A stretch of 64,000 bases of DNA from Pseudomonadales bacterium (GCA_029251375.1 JAQXDL010000045.1:1-64000), one strand, 5' to 3'. Counted from the first letter of the stretch, positions 34,444 through 42,745 are shown. Notes: generated by a model not told the origin, from the sequence alone. Numbers and translations: made by a program.

Positions 34444-35763
34444 TCAAAAATCGTCGTAAAATTGCAGCGTGATCGGCTCGCCGCCGCCGTCAGAGTCTGC
34501 TATTACTAGCGTGTAAAAGCTTGCTGCTTCAAGATCGATTCGTACAGGTCCAATCAATGTGTCCTTAGTGCCGGTAGTCGTAATCGTTACATTGTAAGTC
34601 CCAGGCGACAGCTCGCCAGCGAAGGTCGCGTTTTGATCCATGCCATTGATCAGTGGAAATGAGTTGCTGATGTTGCGTTCTGGCGGTAATACATAGACGT
34701 CGATATTCGTTGAAAAAGTAGGGCTCAAGTGCGTGACGGTCATTCGAGCGTGGGTCGCGACCGGACGACGATCGTCGACGGAGGTCGCGTTACTGATACG
34801 ATTATTAAGCCCTGATACCCCAAATGTTACGAACCTACCTGCACTGATATCTTCTGTAGTTGAGAGTAGTTCGTCGGTCGGATCACCAAACGTCGTCACA
34901 GAGATCTCGTTGTCCCTAATGAGACCGTCTTGATAATCACTGATGTCAGTAAAGATTTGATTGCTTGCCAGTGGCGCGCCATTGATTGAGAAGTCGACTG
35001 GGCCACGATCAGCAATTAGATTCAGACTGCGAATTTTCACGGGCAGCGATCGCTGTCTGAAGAAGTTTGGGAAGTTGACATTGACCATTTCGACGGTTGC
35101 CGTGCCTGGCCCAAAATAGTCAATCAATGCAAAGACTCGTTCGGTTCTCGCGACTAGTTCAAATGTTCCTGATTCGAACAGTAAGTTTCCATCGGCGTCA
35201 CGCACTTCCAATGTAATATCTTCCGCAGCGGTCGTGGTTATGCGACCTGAAGCAACGGCATAGGGTAGTGATATTGTTTGATCCCTTGCGTCGGGATTGA
35301 TTAGTTTTACAGTGGCAGTATCGAGGGAAGGTGAGGCGTTGACGAATGAAATTATAACATCTGTACTATCTTCTTCGAAATCAAAGGGCGGTGTCGTTAT
35401 ATATACAGGAGCGGCAGCGGCCATCGACCCTGTCAAAATGATTGTTTGAAAATTAGAGATTGGAATTTGCGTTATTGACTCAAACAGATTGAATTCAGCC
35501 CCATCGAGAAGATAGTTGACCTGATACTCTCTGTCGACCCCAGGTATCAAAGACACAACGCTACTGACGCTTCCATAGGTTGTCTGTGCGGCGAGAGAAC
35601 CTTCTCCAACGATACGTAAATTAGGTGAATCGATTACAGCGTTAAAAAATTGCGCTTGAGCTGTGGGAACGTCAATGGGTTCTTGAAAACCGTTGTCTTC
35701 ACCGCAGGATGCGAGCAATACAATACTCATCATTGTGAAGCTAAATAATCGGATACTTCTCAT
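34444..35763 (-). CDS. DUF4397-domain lipoprotein
   Basis: ATG 35763 is chosen over the longest frame because it starts a lipoprotein signal (MRSIRLFSFTMMSIVLLASC, lipobox L-A-S-C). The remaining 420 residues are beta-rich and repetitive: AQAQFFNAVIDSPNLRI, VIISFVNASPSLDTATV and ARMTVTHLSPTFSTNIDVYV are successive modules of the DUF4397 type. It is probably an envelope-attached surface or periplasmic protein, of unknown role. The C-terminal YNVTITTTGTKDTLIGPVRI is another typical strand pair. Confidence 0.82.
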   Translation of the reverse strand: MRSIRLFSFTMMSIVLLASCGEDNGFQEPIDVPTAQAQFFNAVIDSPNLRIVGEGSLAAQTTYGSVSSVVSLIPGVDREYQVNYLLDGAEFNLFESITQIPISNFQTIILTGSMAAAAPVYITTPPFDFEEDSTDVIISFVNASPSLDTATVKLINPDARDQTISLPYAVASGRITTTAAEDITLEVRDADGNLLFESGTFELVARTERVFALIDYFGPGTATVEMVNVNFPNFFRQRSLPVKIRSLNLIADRGPVDFSINGAPLASNQIFTDISDYQDGLIRDNEISVTTFGDPTDELLSTTEDISAGRFVTFGVSGLNNRISNATSVDDRRPVATHARMTVTHLSPTFSTNIDVYVLPPERNISNSFPLINGMDQNATFAGELSPGTYNVTITTTGTKDTLIGPVRIDLEAASFYTLVIADSDGGGEPITLQFYDDF

Positions 35764-35907
35764 AGGGGCTGGATACTTATGGTTGGTTATAACGTAATTA
35801 TGTGTGTTTCGCTCGAAAACCATCATGCACTCTGTCTTGTCTACTTAGGGTTGGATGGCAGGCCGCAACAATAATTCAATTTGACGAATGAATATAGGTC
35901 TAATTCG

Positions 35908-36702
35908 TCAAAATACCGATCGAAATGCCACCAATGCAGCGGCCACGCTCACATTCAGTGACTCGATGTCATTAGCCAGCGGAATTTTGATCTGATCATC
36001 ACAGGCCATAGCTACATCAGGGCTGAGTCCATCTGTTTCATTCCCGAGGATAAACACGCAACCGGTCTGACCAGTAATTTGATCTATCGGTTTGGCTGAG
36101 TGACTTGATAGTCCGTATAGTTTGCGACCTTGTTTGGCTAGCAAGTCGGTTGCTGATGTGGTGGTCGAACAAAAATAGATACGGCATTTGAGTGCTGTGC
36201 CAGCGCTGGCCTTTATCACTAGGGGGTCAATGTTGGCGCAACCCTTTGTCGGCAATACTAGCCCCAGAGCTGGCGATGCGGCGACGGAGCGAATAATCAT
36301 ACCGAGATTTTGAGGATTGGTAACGCGGTCTAATAAAATCAGATCCCCTTGTTGTTGCGTATCGAGTTGAGACAAGGGTTGATAACCCGGCGCACGAATA
36401 TCCAGAGCAATACCTTGATCTTGTTTGCTGTTTTTCGATATTTGAGATAAATCACGCTTGGAATGGAATTGGATCTCGACATGCCTGTTCTTCGCCAGTG
36501 TTGTGACTTTATCAAGGATATCGGCGGATCGATTGCTATCAGCAAGGTGCAGTCGGTAGGGTTTTACATCTCGGCTCTGTAGAGCCTCAAGTACTGGTTT
36601 TCGTCCATAAATGGTTAGCAAGCTATCAAAAAATGCTTTGCGGTCATCGTAGCTCATGTCCACGGGGTCACCATCCGGCCGATCGTTTAGTTTCTCTTTC
36701 AC
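35908..36702 (-). CDS. TrmH/SpoU-type 2'-O RNA methyltransferase
   Basis: The 264-residue SPOUT enzyme has an N-terminal L30e-like substrate-binding region (IYGRKPVLEALQSRDVKPYR) and the three knotted-domain motifs: VTNPQNLGMIIRSVAA, CVFILGNETDGLS, and IPLANDIESLNVSVAAAL. These match RlmB/TrmH relatives that methylate ribose in rRNA or tRNA. Length fits RlmB (about 245). The exact target nucleotide cannot be assigned because several paralogues share these motifs. Confidence 0.9.
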   Translation of the reverse strand: MKEKLNDRPDGDPVDMSYDDRKAFFDSLLTIYGRKPVLEALQSRDVKPYRLHLADSNRSADILDKVTTLAKNRHVEIQFHSKRDLSQISKNSKQDQGIALDIRAPGYQPLSQLDTQQQGDLILLDRVTNPQNLGMIIRSVAASPALGLVLPTKGCANIDPLVIKASAGTALKCRIYFCSTTTSATDLLAKQGRKLYGLSSHSAKPIDQITGQTGCVFILGNETDGLSPDVAMACDDQIKIPLANDIESLNVSVAAALVAFRSVF

Positions 36703-37170
36703 CTATTTCATATCCTGAGGTACTCGTTTTGTCAGCTTTTGACGAGACAGATGTAAAGTTGGCGGTCGCGACAAAAAGGCGCTGTATGTTAACTCAGTCC
36801 CAACTAACAGTTTCAACTATCTGTTTTAACTATCTGTTTTAACTATCAGTTCTAACGGGTCGCAGATTAGTGGTTTTATCACGTTTCATCTCTACAATGT
36901 TTTTAACAGCCATCGAAGGAGCCCTACTCTTATTTCGTTCTGTAGCAACAAGATAAGGCAACGAGATATTCGACATGCATCCATTTAATGCGTCAGACCG
37001 CAAATCGACAACACCGAACACATCAACAGCTGCATCCATGCCTAGCTTATTTATCCGCTGCTGGAGACAAGCGAACTGCTGCCGCAAGCAGCTTCTATGC
37101 AGTATTGACGATGGCGCTTATCAGTTTCTATTGTATCGTAGAAATAGCATCGATTTCTCTGGATGCGACT
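36703..37170. other. Gap with a 13-nt repeat and uncertain small frames
   Basis: At 36815-36853 the unit AACTATCTGTTTT occurs three times (last copy diverged). A minus-strand frame ending at 36839 could give a small basic protein (MSNISLPYLVATERNKSRAP at its internal Met), but there is no family match and no convincing ribosome-binding site. No gene is claimed. Together with the repeat that follows this makes an 822-nt region without a supported gene. Confidence 0.4.
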
Positions 37171-37275
37171 TTTCAGAACAATCTGTTTGAGGGCAATCCG
37201 TTTCAAAGCAATCCGTTTCAAAGCAATCCGTTTCAAAGCAATCCTTTTCGGAGTAACCGTTTTCAAAACAATGTT
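37171..37275 (+). repeat. Seven 15-nt tandem units
   Basis: The unit TTTCAAAGCAATCCG is exact in three central copies (the third with a final T) and degenerate in the flanking four. Because 15 is a multiple of three, several frames on both strands stay open across it and would encode pentapeptide arrays (N-P-F-Q-S on plus, K-R-I-A-L on minus). None has a clear ribosome-binding site or fits the canonical A-D/N-L-x-x pentapeptide-repeat pattern, so I do not call a gene. Confidence 0.9.
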
Positions 37276-37524
37276 TCTGCAGCCTTTATTGTTAAAAGCG
37301 TTATTCTTCAAATGGCTGCTCCTCAAGGCGGTGCTCTTTAGGATTATGTTGAACAGAATACAACGGCGCATGAGGTAAATGCAGGAGCTGTCAGGTTGGT
37401 CGCAAAGCCTGGCAGGCGTTTCGTTTTTTAGTCGCACGGAGGCGCAGTCAATAAAGCCTGGCCTCCTGACGGTAAACCACAAACGGGTGTGTTGTAGAAC
37501 TGTCCAGTGCGTTTAAAACCTTTT

Positions 37525-37992
37525 TTACAAAAGGTCTGCCAGTGCTGCGCCAATATCTTCGGGGCTCGTTTTCGGGTGAAAACGTTTGATTACGCGACCG
37601 TCACTATCGACCAAAAACTTTGTGAAATTCCAGGGAATATCTTCGTTACCGTCCTCATCGGGTTGTTCCGATTTTAACCATTGGTACAAAGGCGCTGCAT
37701 TGTCACCGTTGACCTCAAGCTTTGCGAACATTGGAAAATTAACGTTGTACTTTGTCTTAGCGAATTCCAGAACTTCCTCGTTTGAACCGGGTTCTTGCGC
37801 ACCGAACTGGTTACAGGGAAATCCTAGTACGGTTACTTTTTTACTTTCTTGCAGAGCACACAGACCTGTGTACTGAGGGGTGAGTCCTCATTGGCTTGCA
37901 AGGTTGACGATTAACAATGCTTCATCTTTGTATTGTGAGAAGTCTACGCTCTTGCCTTCGATTGAAGACATTTTTAGCTCATAGATGTTCAA
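37525..37992 (-). CDS. Selenocysteine-containing glutathione peroxidase (UGA at residue 35)
   Basis: Read from TTG 37992 (GGAGAG 7 nt upstream), the frame encodes MNIYELKMSSIEGKSVDFSQ, then LLIVNLASQ, TGA at 37888-37890, and GLTPQYTGL. TGA replaces the peroxidatic Cys/Sec of the conserved A-S-x-C/U-G block, with no other disruption in 155 codons. The rest of the tetrad is present: Q66 in GFPCNQFGAQEP and W121-N122 in DIPWNFTKF. C60 is the PCNQF Cys. A hairpin 3' of the UGA (37855-37874) fits a bacterial SECIS element. It probably reduces peroxides with glutathione or thioredoxin; sec genes are not in the window. It lies 43 nt after imuB. A nonsense mutation at this site is the alternative. 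Confidence 0.85.
37855..37874 (-). promoter_or_regulatory. Candidate bacterial SECIS hairpin
   Basis: Starting 13 nt after the UGA, the mRNA reads AGUACACA-GGUC-UGUGUGCU. It folds into eight pairs (one G-U) with loop G-G-U-C. The apical sequence ACAGGUCUGU contains AGGUCU, the same loop as E. coli fdhF SECIS, where G23 and U24 bind SelB. Known bacterial SECIS elements lie just after the UGA inside the coding region, as here. This is 3 nt further from the UGA than in fdhF. Confidence 0.75.
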
Positions 37993-38035
37993 GTCATCTC
38001 TCCATTATGTGAGTAAGGCCAAATTCTAGGACAAG

Positions 38036-39934
38036 CTAAGCAAAGATACCATGTAAATACCATTGGTCTAATGCCGCGTGTTTGAATATCCAATACAAGC
38101 TGCCGTCTGGTTGACTGGCGATATAGTAATCCCTTGTCAGTGGTTTGTTGAGCGGCTTATCCCACCAGCCATAATCGATTCGTTCGGGCCCCTTTATTAA
38201 CGTCAGCTTGTTTGTAATACAGGGACTATTTTCTACCATCTTTAAAGCTTTTGGTGTTTGCAGAATAAAGGCTGGCCGTATAGGTTGCGTCTTTTTGCTA
38301 AGCGCCGTTGATGGCTGTCTACTTAGAGATGCTAAAGACTCTTTATTTAGAGATGCTGAAGGCTCTTTATTTAGAGATGCTGAAGGCTCTTTGCTGAGAG
38401 ATGCTGAGGGCTCTTTAAAAGCCGAGAGAGGTTGCCATGATTTTTCTGGACGATGGTCATCGGCAAGGGCGAGTCGAAAACAGTGTTCTTCACCGAGTCG
38501 AGTATGCAGCATATTAAGCAACAAATTTTCTTTTGGCTGGTTTTTTAGAAAACTATTAGCAACTGACGCGCTACCGTATTGCAAAAAAGCGCTGTCTGAA
38601 AAAGAGTGATCAGAAAACAAGTCGGTTGTTTCTGATTGAGTCGAAAAAAGCTGATTGCTCGATAATGCGATAGCATCTACTTCCTTGATGTCATCAATTT
38701 GATCGAGCTTTAACTGGCTTAGCGCCATAAATGCTTTGGGTTCGTTTTCTGCGTTAGCGAGGTGGATACTAAAGGATTTTTTGCCATGATTTCTGTGACA
38801 TAAATGCCATGTAAATTGATTCGTTTGCAATTGTCTGGCGGTTAAAAAGTCAGAAAGCTCTTCGAGCAAGCGTTTAACTGGAAAAACTAATGAATTGAGG
38901 TTGTCGACGTCCGAAGCAAATGTGATGTCATGATAGAAATTCGCTTTTTGGCTGATGAAATTTTGTGGGTCAGATTTGTCACCAACAAGTCTCAGTAGGT
39001 AGTCGGCAAAGTATGTGTCGAATCTTCGGCGTAAACTGCTCGCCGGTAAATCAAATACTTTCTCTATATTGCCAATGCCCATTTGTTGTAATGCTGTGAC
39101 GTGCTTTGCGTCAGTTTGCAGATGTTGAACCGGTATATGTTTAATGCTGTCGAGAATCGATTTTCGGGTACCGGCGGCGGCACTCATATGGCCTGTTTCA
39201 TGACCAGCTTTATGACCAGAGTCATGATTACCTGCATTAATACCTGCATTAATACCTACATTAATACCTTCATCGATAGTTTCATAGTTAGTTTTGCTTG
39301 TCGTTGTAGCAGGCGATGGCTTTGTTGTCTGCATTGACGTGCTGAACCTTGCCAACAGCAAGGCCGCTAACGGTGTCTGGTTAACGGCCATGACTGGATG
39401 ATAGCCAAGCTGATGTAAACCATCGAGGATTCGTTTGCTCAGATTATCGATACCTTTAAAGAGGCTTAGACATCCTGTTATATCGAGCAATAAACAGTCT
39501 GGTGACTTTATGGCCACATTGGGTGTGAATTGATAGGCCCATTGGGCAAGGTGCGACAGGGTTGCGACTTCCTTGTCTGGATCTCGATCGAATAGGCAAA
39601 TATTGCTACTTAAACTATGAGCCGTATCCATACTTTGTCCGATTGCGATGCCTCGCTCGAATGCGGCTGGGCTGGCTCGATAAACCCGTCTTTTTTCGGT
39701 AATGACAACCGGTCGGGTGTCGTCGGGTCGCATGCCCCGACTTAAAATTTCCAGCGCTAGCTGGTCGAATACCAAACTTATCCATAATTTCTTTTGGGTG
39801 TTGTTCTTAACGCTTTTATTAATACTTTCGTTAATACTTTTATTAGTGCTCTGACTAACAGATTTATTAATGTCTTTATCTGAAGATTTATGGGGGGCGC
39901 TATGAGAAGAGCCTGGTGGCTTATTGGAGGACAT
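38036..39934 (-). CDS. imuB: ImuB, Y-family polymerase-like translesion protein
   Basis: ImuB is the beta-clamp-binding organiser of the ImuA-ImuB-DnaE2 mutasome. ATG 39934 overlaps the imuA stop by 14 nt and is preferred over the longest frame (40045). The core is recognisable: LWISLVFDQLALEILSRG, PVVITEKRRVYRASPAA, LLLDITGCLSLFKG, and C-terminal RIDYGWWDKPLNKPLTRDYY and LYWIFKHAALDQWYLHGIFA. The 632 residues exceed the usual length of about 500, because of inserted repeats: Asn/Lys/Ser-rich near the start, G-I-N-A and KEPSASLNK arrays. No dnaE2 follows; a selenoprotein GPx does. Confidence 0.9.
   Translation of the reverse strand: MSSNKPPGSSHSAPHKSSDKDINKSVSQSTNKSINESINKSVKNNTQKKLWISLVFDQLALEILSRGMRPDDTRPVVITEKRRVYRASPAAFERGIAIGQSMDTAHSLSSNICLFDRDPDKEVATLSHLAQWAYQFTPNVAIKSPDCLLLDITGCLSLFKGIDNLSKRILDGLHQLGYHPVMAVNQTPLAALLLARFSTSMQTTKPSPATTTSKTNYETIDEGINVGINAGINAGNHDSGHKAGHETGHMSAAAGTRKSILDSIKHIPVQHLQTDAKHVTALQQMGIGNIEKVFDLPASSLRRRFDTYFADYLLRLVGDKSDPQNFISQKANFYHDITFASDVDNLNSLVFPVKRLLEELSDFLTARQLQTNQFTWHLCHRNHGKKSFSIHLANAENEPKAFMALSQLKLDQIDDIKEVDAIALSSNQLFSTQSETTDLFSDHSFSDSAFLQYGSASVANSFLKNQPKENLLLNMLHTRLGEEHCFRLALADDHRPEKSWQPLSAFKEPSASLSKEPSASLNKEPSASLNKESLASLSRQPSTALSKKTQPIRPAFILQTPKALKMVENSPCITNKLTLIKGPERIDYGWWDKPLNKPLTRDYYIASQPDGSLYWIFKHAALDQWYLHGIFA
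38321..38417 (-). repeat. 27-nt tandem repeat inside imuB
   Basis: About three and a half copies of a 27-nt unit encode K-E-P-S-A-S-L-N/S-K repeated four times near the C-terminal third of ImuB, the last copies diverged (KESLASLSR, RQPSTALSK). The unit preserves the frame. It falls in a linker before the conserved C-terminal domain. Confidence 0.9.
39231..39272 (-). repeat. 12-nt tandem repeat inside imuB
   Basis: CCTGCATTAATA-type 12-nt units occur about three and a half times and encode G-I-N-V-G-I-N-A-G-I-N-A, followed by a His/Gly-rich imperfect repeat (GHKAGHETGH). The array lies in an insertion in the middle of the polymerase-like domain. Frame is preserved. Confidence 0.8.
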
Positions 39935-40745
39935 AATGCTTGATACCGGAATGCTTAATTGTCTGTGCGGATAGGTCGTTTTCTCGCGTTTGGTTGTTGA
40001 CGTTGAGTTCATGATATTCGGGTGTTGTTTGCAGTAGTTGGTCATTAAGTTGCAGAGTAAAAGCCTCGGTTGCCCAGCCTCCTTTGCGTTTTAATATTTT
40101 CAAGTTTAAATGCGAATGTTGATTAAAAGCTGAGGCAGGATGCGCTTGTAACTGAATTCTCAGTTCGGCCGGGGATGCATTGCTAGCATCACGACTGTGC
40201 CTGAACAGTACGCCAAGACAATGCCCGGCTTTGCAGGCGACTTGAAAGCGCCGCAACTGCATATCCTTCAATGTTTGTTGGGGCCACGCCAGGACCGCGG
40301 AGCAACTTTTTGAGGCGAGCGCCTTTTCGAGCACCCACAATGTGTCAGCGCTTTTTTTAGGTGTGACCACCAATACCTTTGAAATGTCGATGCCCATTGA
40401 GGATAGTGCTGGCGCGTAAGGTATATAGGGTGGGGCGACCATGAGTAGCCAACGGTTCTGTTCTTGACTTAGTTGGGATAAGGCGGGTGTGAGTAATCGA
40501 AGCTCTCCGATACCCGAAGTATCAAGCAGGAACTCTGTCAGGCTATTGGTCGGCCAGCCAGAGCCTGCAAGGTATTGGTTCAACTGGTCGTAACCAGTTG
40601 AGATAGTTGATGCTGAAACGCTATTGATACCATTTGTATGGTTGATATCAGACGCGCGCCAAACATCAGCTTTTTGCAATATCTTTTCTAGCGAATTTGC
40701 CGGCATCAACGCTGTCGGTTTCATAGCTGTCGGTTTCATATCCAT
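39921..40745 (-). CDS. imuA: ImuA, RecA-like translesion synthesis protein
   Basis: The 274-residue protein resembles ImuA/SulA-like proteins: LEKILQKADVWRASD near the start, STGYDQLNQYLAGSGWPTNSLTEFLLD, then LLTPALSQLSQEQNRWLLMV and IPYAPALSSMGI, VLVVTPKKSADTLWVLEKAL, and KSCSAVLAWPQQTLKDMQL. This is the RecA-derived fold of the family. The first 14 residues hold a duplicated M-K-P-T-A encoded by a 15-nt repeat, and Met14 is also a possible start. A LexA box about 155 nt upstream implies SOS control. imuB overlaps its end. Confidence 0.88.
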   Translation of the reverse strand: MDMKPTAMKPTALMPANSLEKILQKADVWRASDINHTNGINSVSASTISTGYDQLNQYLAGSGWPTNSLTEFLLDTSGIGELRLLTPALSQLSQEQNRWLLMVAPPYIPYAPALSSMGIDISKVLVVTPKKSADTLWVLEKALASKSCSAVLAWPQQTLKDMQLRRFQVACKAGHCLGVLFRHSRDASNASPAELRIQLQAHPASAFNQHSHLNLKILKRKGGWATEAFTLQLNDQLLQTTPEYHELNVNNQTRENDLSAQTIKHSGIKHYVLQ

Positions 40746-40897
40746 ATGGTCACTATGATGATGGTCAATCTAAATATTAGTTTAGGTATTAGTTTAGGTA
40801 TTAATTTAATTGTTAATTTAATTATTAACTTAGGGATAAGTTGCTGATGAGGTGCTCATCACACGCTGAATCTAGCTGATATCTCAGAGTCTAATTA
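40746..40897. repeat. AT-rich repeat leader upstream of imuA
   Basis: Between the LexA box and imuA the segment 40770-40835 is an imperfect array of ATTAGTTTAGGT and ATTAATTTAATT-like 12-nt units. It would lie in the imuA 5' leader or promoter. No gene is supported. Confidence 0.6.
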
Positions 40898-40917
40898 TAC
40901 TGTATTTATATACAGTA
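40898..40917 (-). promoter_or_regulatory. LexA (SOS) box
   Basis: TACTGTATTTATATACAGTA is a near-perfect match to the gammaproteobacterial LexA operator (TACTGT-AT-rich-ACAGTA, core CTGT-n8-ACAG). It lies about 155 nt upstream of imuA and inside the only gap before it on this strand, so DNA damage probably induces imuA-imuB, and possibly the downstream glutathione peroxidase. Confidence 0.92.
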
Positions 40918-41006
40918 CTATAGCAATTTGGAAATGGCAATTGAACGTTTGTGTCAAACAAAGATTAATGATGTGGTTTGAAACTAATGACTTAGGGGTG
41001 AACGGA

Positions 41007-41495
41007 CTAAGTGGGGATAGGTAAGGTTTGTGTTTCTTTAACTTCTTCCATTACAACATAAGTTCTAGAATCGCTGACGCCGGGTAGGGTCAGCAGCGTT
41101 TCACCCAACAGCTTACGGTACGCTTTCATGTCCGCAACCCGCGCCTTGATAAGGTAATCAAAGTTGCCAGACACCAGATGACATTCAAGTACCTGGGGCA
41201 GTGCGGCAACAGCTTGGCTGAATTCCGCAAAAACATCCGCTGAGGTTCGCAGTAGTGATATTTCAACAAACACGAGCAATTCAAGATTCAGTTGTCGTGG
41301 GTTGAGTTTGGCTTGGTATTGTTGAATGTAACCTTGGGCTTCAAGGCGTTTGACTCGTTCAGCACAAGGTGTCGCGGACAAGTTAACTCTGCGTGCTAGT
41401 TCTGTATTGGATAAACGAGCATCGAGTTGTAGTTCCTGCAGAATTTGCCGATCAACTCGATCTAGTGATTTATTCTTAATTTCAGAATTTTTCAT
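41007..41495 (-). CDS. Lrp/AsnC-family transcriptional regulator
   Basis: The 162-residue protein has an N-terminal winged helix (LDRVDRQILQELQLDARLSN, ELARRVNLSATPCAERVKRL) and a C-terminal RAM ligand-binding domain (VLECHLVSGNFDYLIKARVA, LGETLLTLPGVSDSRTYVVM). It is divergent from the alanine dehydrogenase gene with a 131-nt A/T-rich gap, an arrangement that elsewhere reflects direct control of ald in response to alanine or leucine. That regulation is inferred. Confidence 0.93.
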   Translation of the reverse strand: MKNSEIKNKSLDRVDRQILQELQLDARLSNTELARRVNLSATPCAERVKRLEAQGYIQQYQAKLNPRQLNLELLVFVEISLLRTSADVFAEFSQAVAALPQVLECHLVSGNFDYLIKARVADMKAYRKLLGETLLTLPGVSDSRTYVVMEEVKETQTLPIPT

Positions 41496-41626
41496 GGTAA
41501 ATACACCAACATAATTAATTTTAAAAGTATAAATAGCTAATTATAGTGTTATTTAGGTGAGATTCACTATCGACCGATGAATATACTGTCGCCAATCGAA
41601 CCGTAAACTATTTAGTGGTGAATTTG

Positions 41627-42745
41627 ATGCTGATTGGCGTACCGACAGAAGTGAAAAATCATGAATATCGCGTTGGCTTGATTCCGGCCGGTGTGAGGGA
41701 GCTGACTCGACAGGGTCATCAGGTCATGGTGCAAAACGACGCTGGCCTTGGTATTGGCTTCAGTAATGCTGCGTATGAATCAGCGGGTGCCAAGATCGTC
41801 GTTACCGGCGAGGAAATATTTAGCGCGGCAGAGATGATCGTTAAGGTTAAAGAGCCCCAAGCGCACGAGCGAAAATGTTTAAGGCAGGATCAAACACTGT
41901 TCACCTATCTGCATCTGGCACCTGATTTGCTTCAAACGCAAGATTTGATAGACAGTGGTTCAACCTGCATTGCCTATGAAACAGTTACAGATGCAATGGG
42001 ACGGTTACCCCTATTAGCGCCAATGTCCGAAGTGGCAGGCCGAATGTCCATCCAAGCCGGTGCCATGTGCATGGAAAAAGCTCAAGGCGGGCGAGGCATA
42101 CTCTTAGGTGGCGTGCCGGGTGTTGCTCAGGGCGAAGTGTTGGTGCTAGGTGGTGGCGTCGTTGGCCAAAATGCAGCCCAAATGGCAGTGGGTATGGGTG
42201 CACGTGTTACGATCGTCGACCGTTCAATTGATGTTCTAAGACGACTCGATAACTTGTTTGGTAATCGTATTCAGACGCTTTATTCGACTCACGACGCGGT
42301 CGAAGAGGTCGCCATGAAGGCTGATCTGATAATCGGTGCGGTATTGATTCCCGGCGCTGCCGCGCCAAAGCTGATTACTGCCGAGATGGTCAAGCAAATG
42401 CGTGCGGGTACCGTATTGGTCGATGTCGCTATTGATCAGGGTGGCTGCTTCGAAACTTCGAAAGCCACAACTCACGCTGAACCCACTTACATGATTGATG
42501 AAGTGGTGCACTATTGCGTTGCCAATATGCCGGGCGCTGTTGCTAGAACCTCGGCTGCGGCACTAAATAACGCAACCTTGCCTTATGTCCTCGAGTTAGC
42601 CAATCGAGGAGTCAAATCCGCGTTGACGAACAATGTTCACTTACTACGGGGTTTGAACGTATTCCATGGACAGATAACCAATGAATTCGTTTCAAAGGCG
42701 CATCATCTGCCTTATATCGACCCGCACAAAGCAATTGCTGCCTAG
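41627..42745 (+). CDS. ald: Alanine dehydrogenase
   Basis: The ATG at 41627 yields 372 residues beginning MLIGVPTEVKNHEYRVGLIP, the normal Ald N-terminus and length (about 370); GTG codons at 41615 and 41618 are less likely. Blocks seen: VKVKEPQAHE (catalytic Lys region), LFTYLHLAPD (catalytic His), MSEVAGRMSIQAGA, the NAD loop VLGGGVVGQNAAQMAVGMGA, and GGCFETSKATTHAEPTY (Asp/Gln). It catalyses the NAD-dependent interconversion of alanine and pyruvate plus ammonia, probably under the divergent Lrp-like regulator. Confidence 0.95.
   Translation: MLIGVPTEVKNHEYRVGLIPAGVRELTRQGHQVMVQNDAGLGIGFSNAAYESAGAKIVVTGEEIFSAAEMIVKVKEPQAHERKCLRQDQTLFTYLHLAPDLLQTQDLIDSGSTCIAYETVTDAMGRLPLLAPMSEVAGRMSIQAGAMCMEKAQGGRGILLGGVPGVAQGEVLVLGGGVVGQNAAQMAVGMGARVTIVDRSIDVLRRLDNLFGNRIQTLYSTHDAVEEVAMKADLIIGAVLIPGAAAPKLITAEMVKQMRAGTVLVDVAIDQGGCFETSKATTHAEPTYMIDEVVHYCVANMPGAVARTSAAALNNATLPYVLELANRGVKSALTNNVHLLRGLNVFHGQITNEFVSKAHHLPYIDPHKAIAA

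Noticed and set aside
37051-37482. Minus-strand and plus-strand frames over the 15-nt repeat as pentapeptide-repeat proteins
   Set aside because: The repeats do not fit A-D/N-L-x-x spacing, competing frames are equally open, and neither has a good start signal.
37525-37731. A 68-residue stand-alone protein at the 3' end of the GPx gene
   Set aside because: Its sequence is just the C-terminal half of glutathione peroxidase, and the upstream in-frame half with UGA explains it fully.
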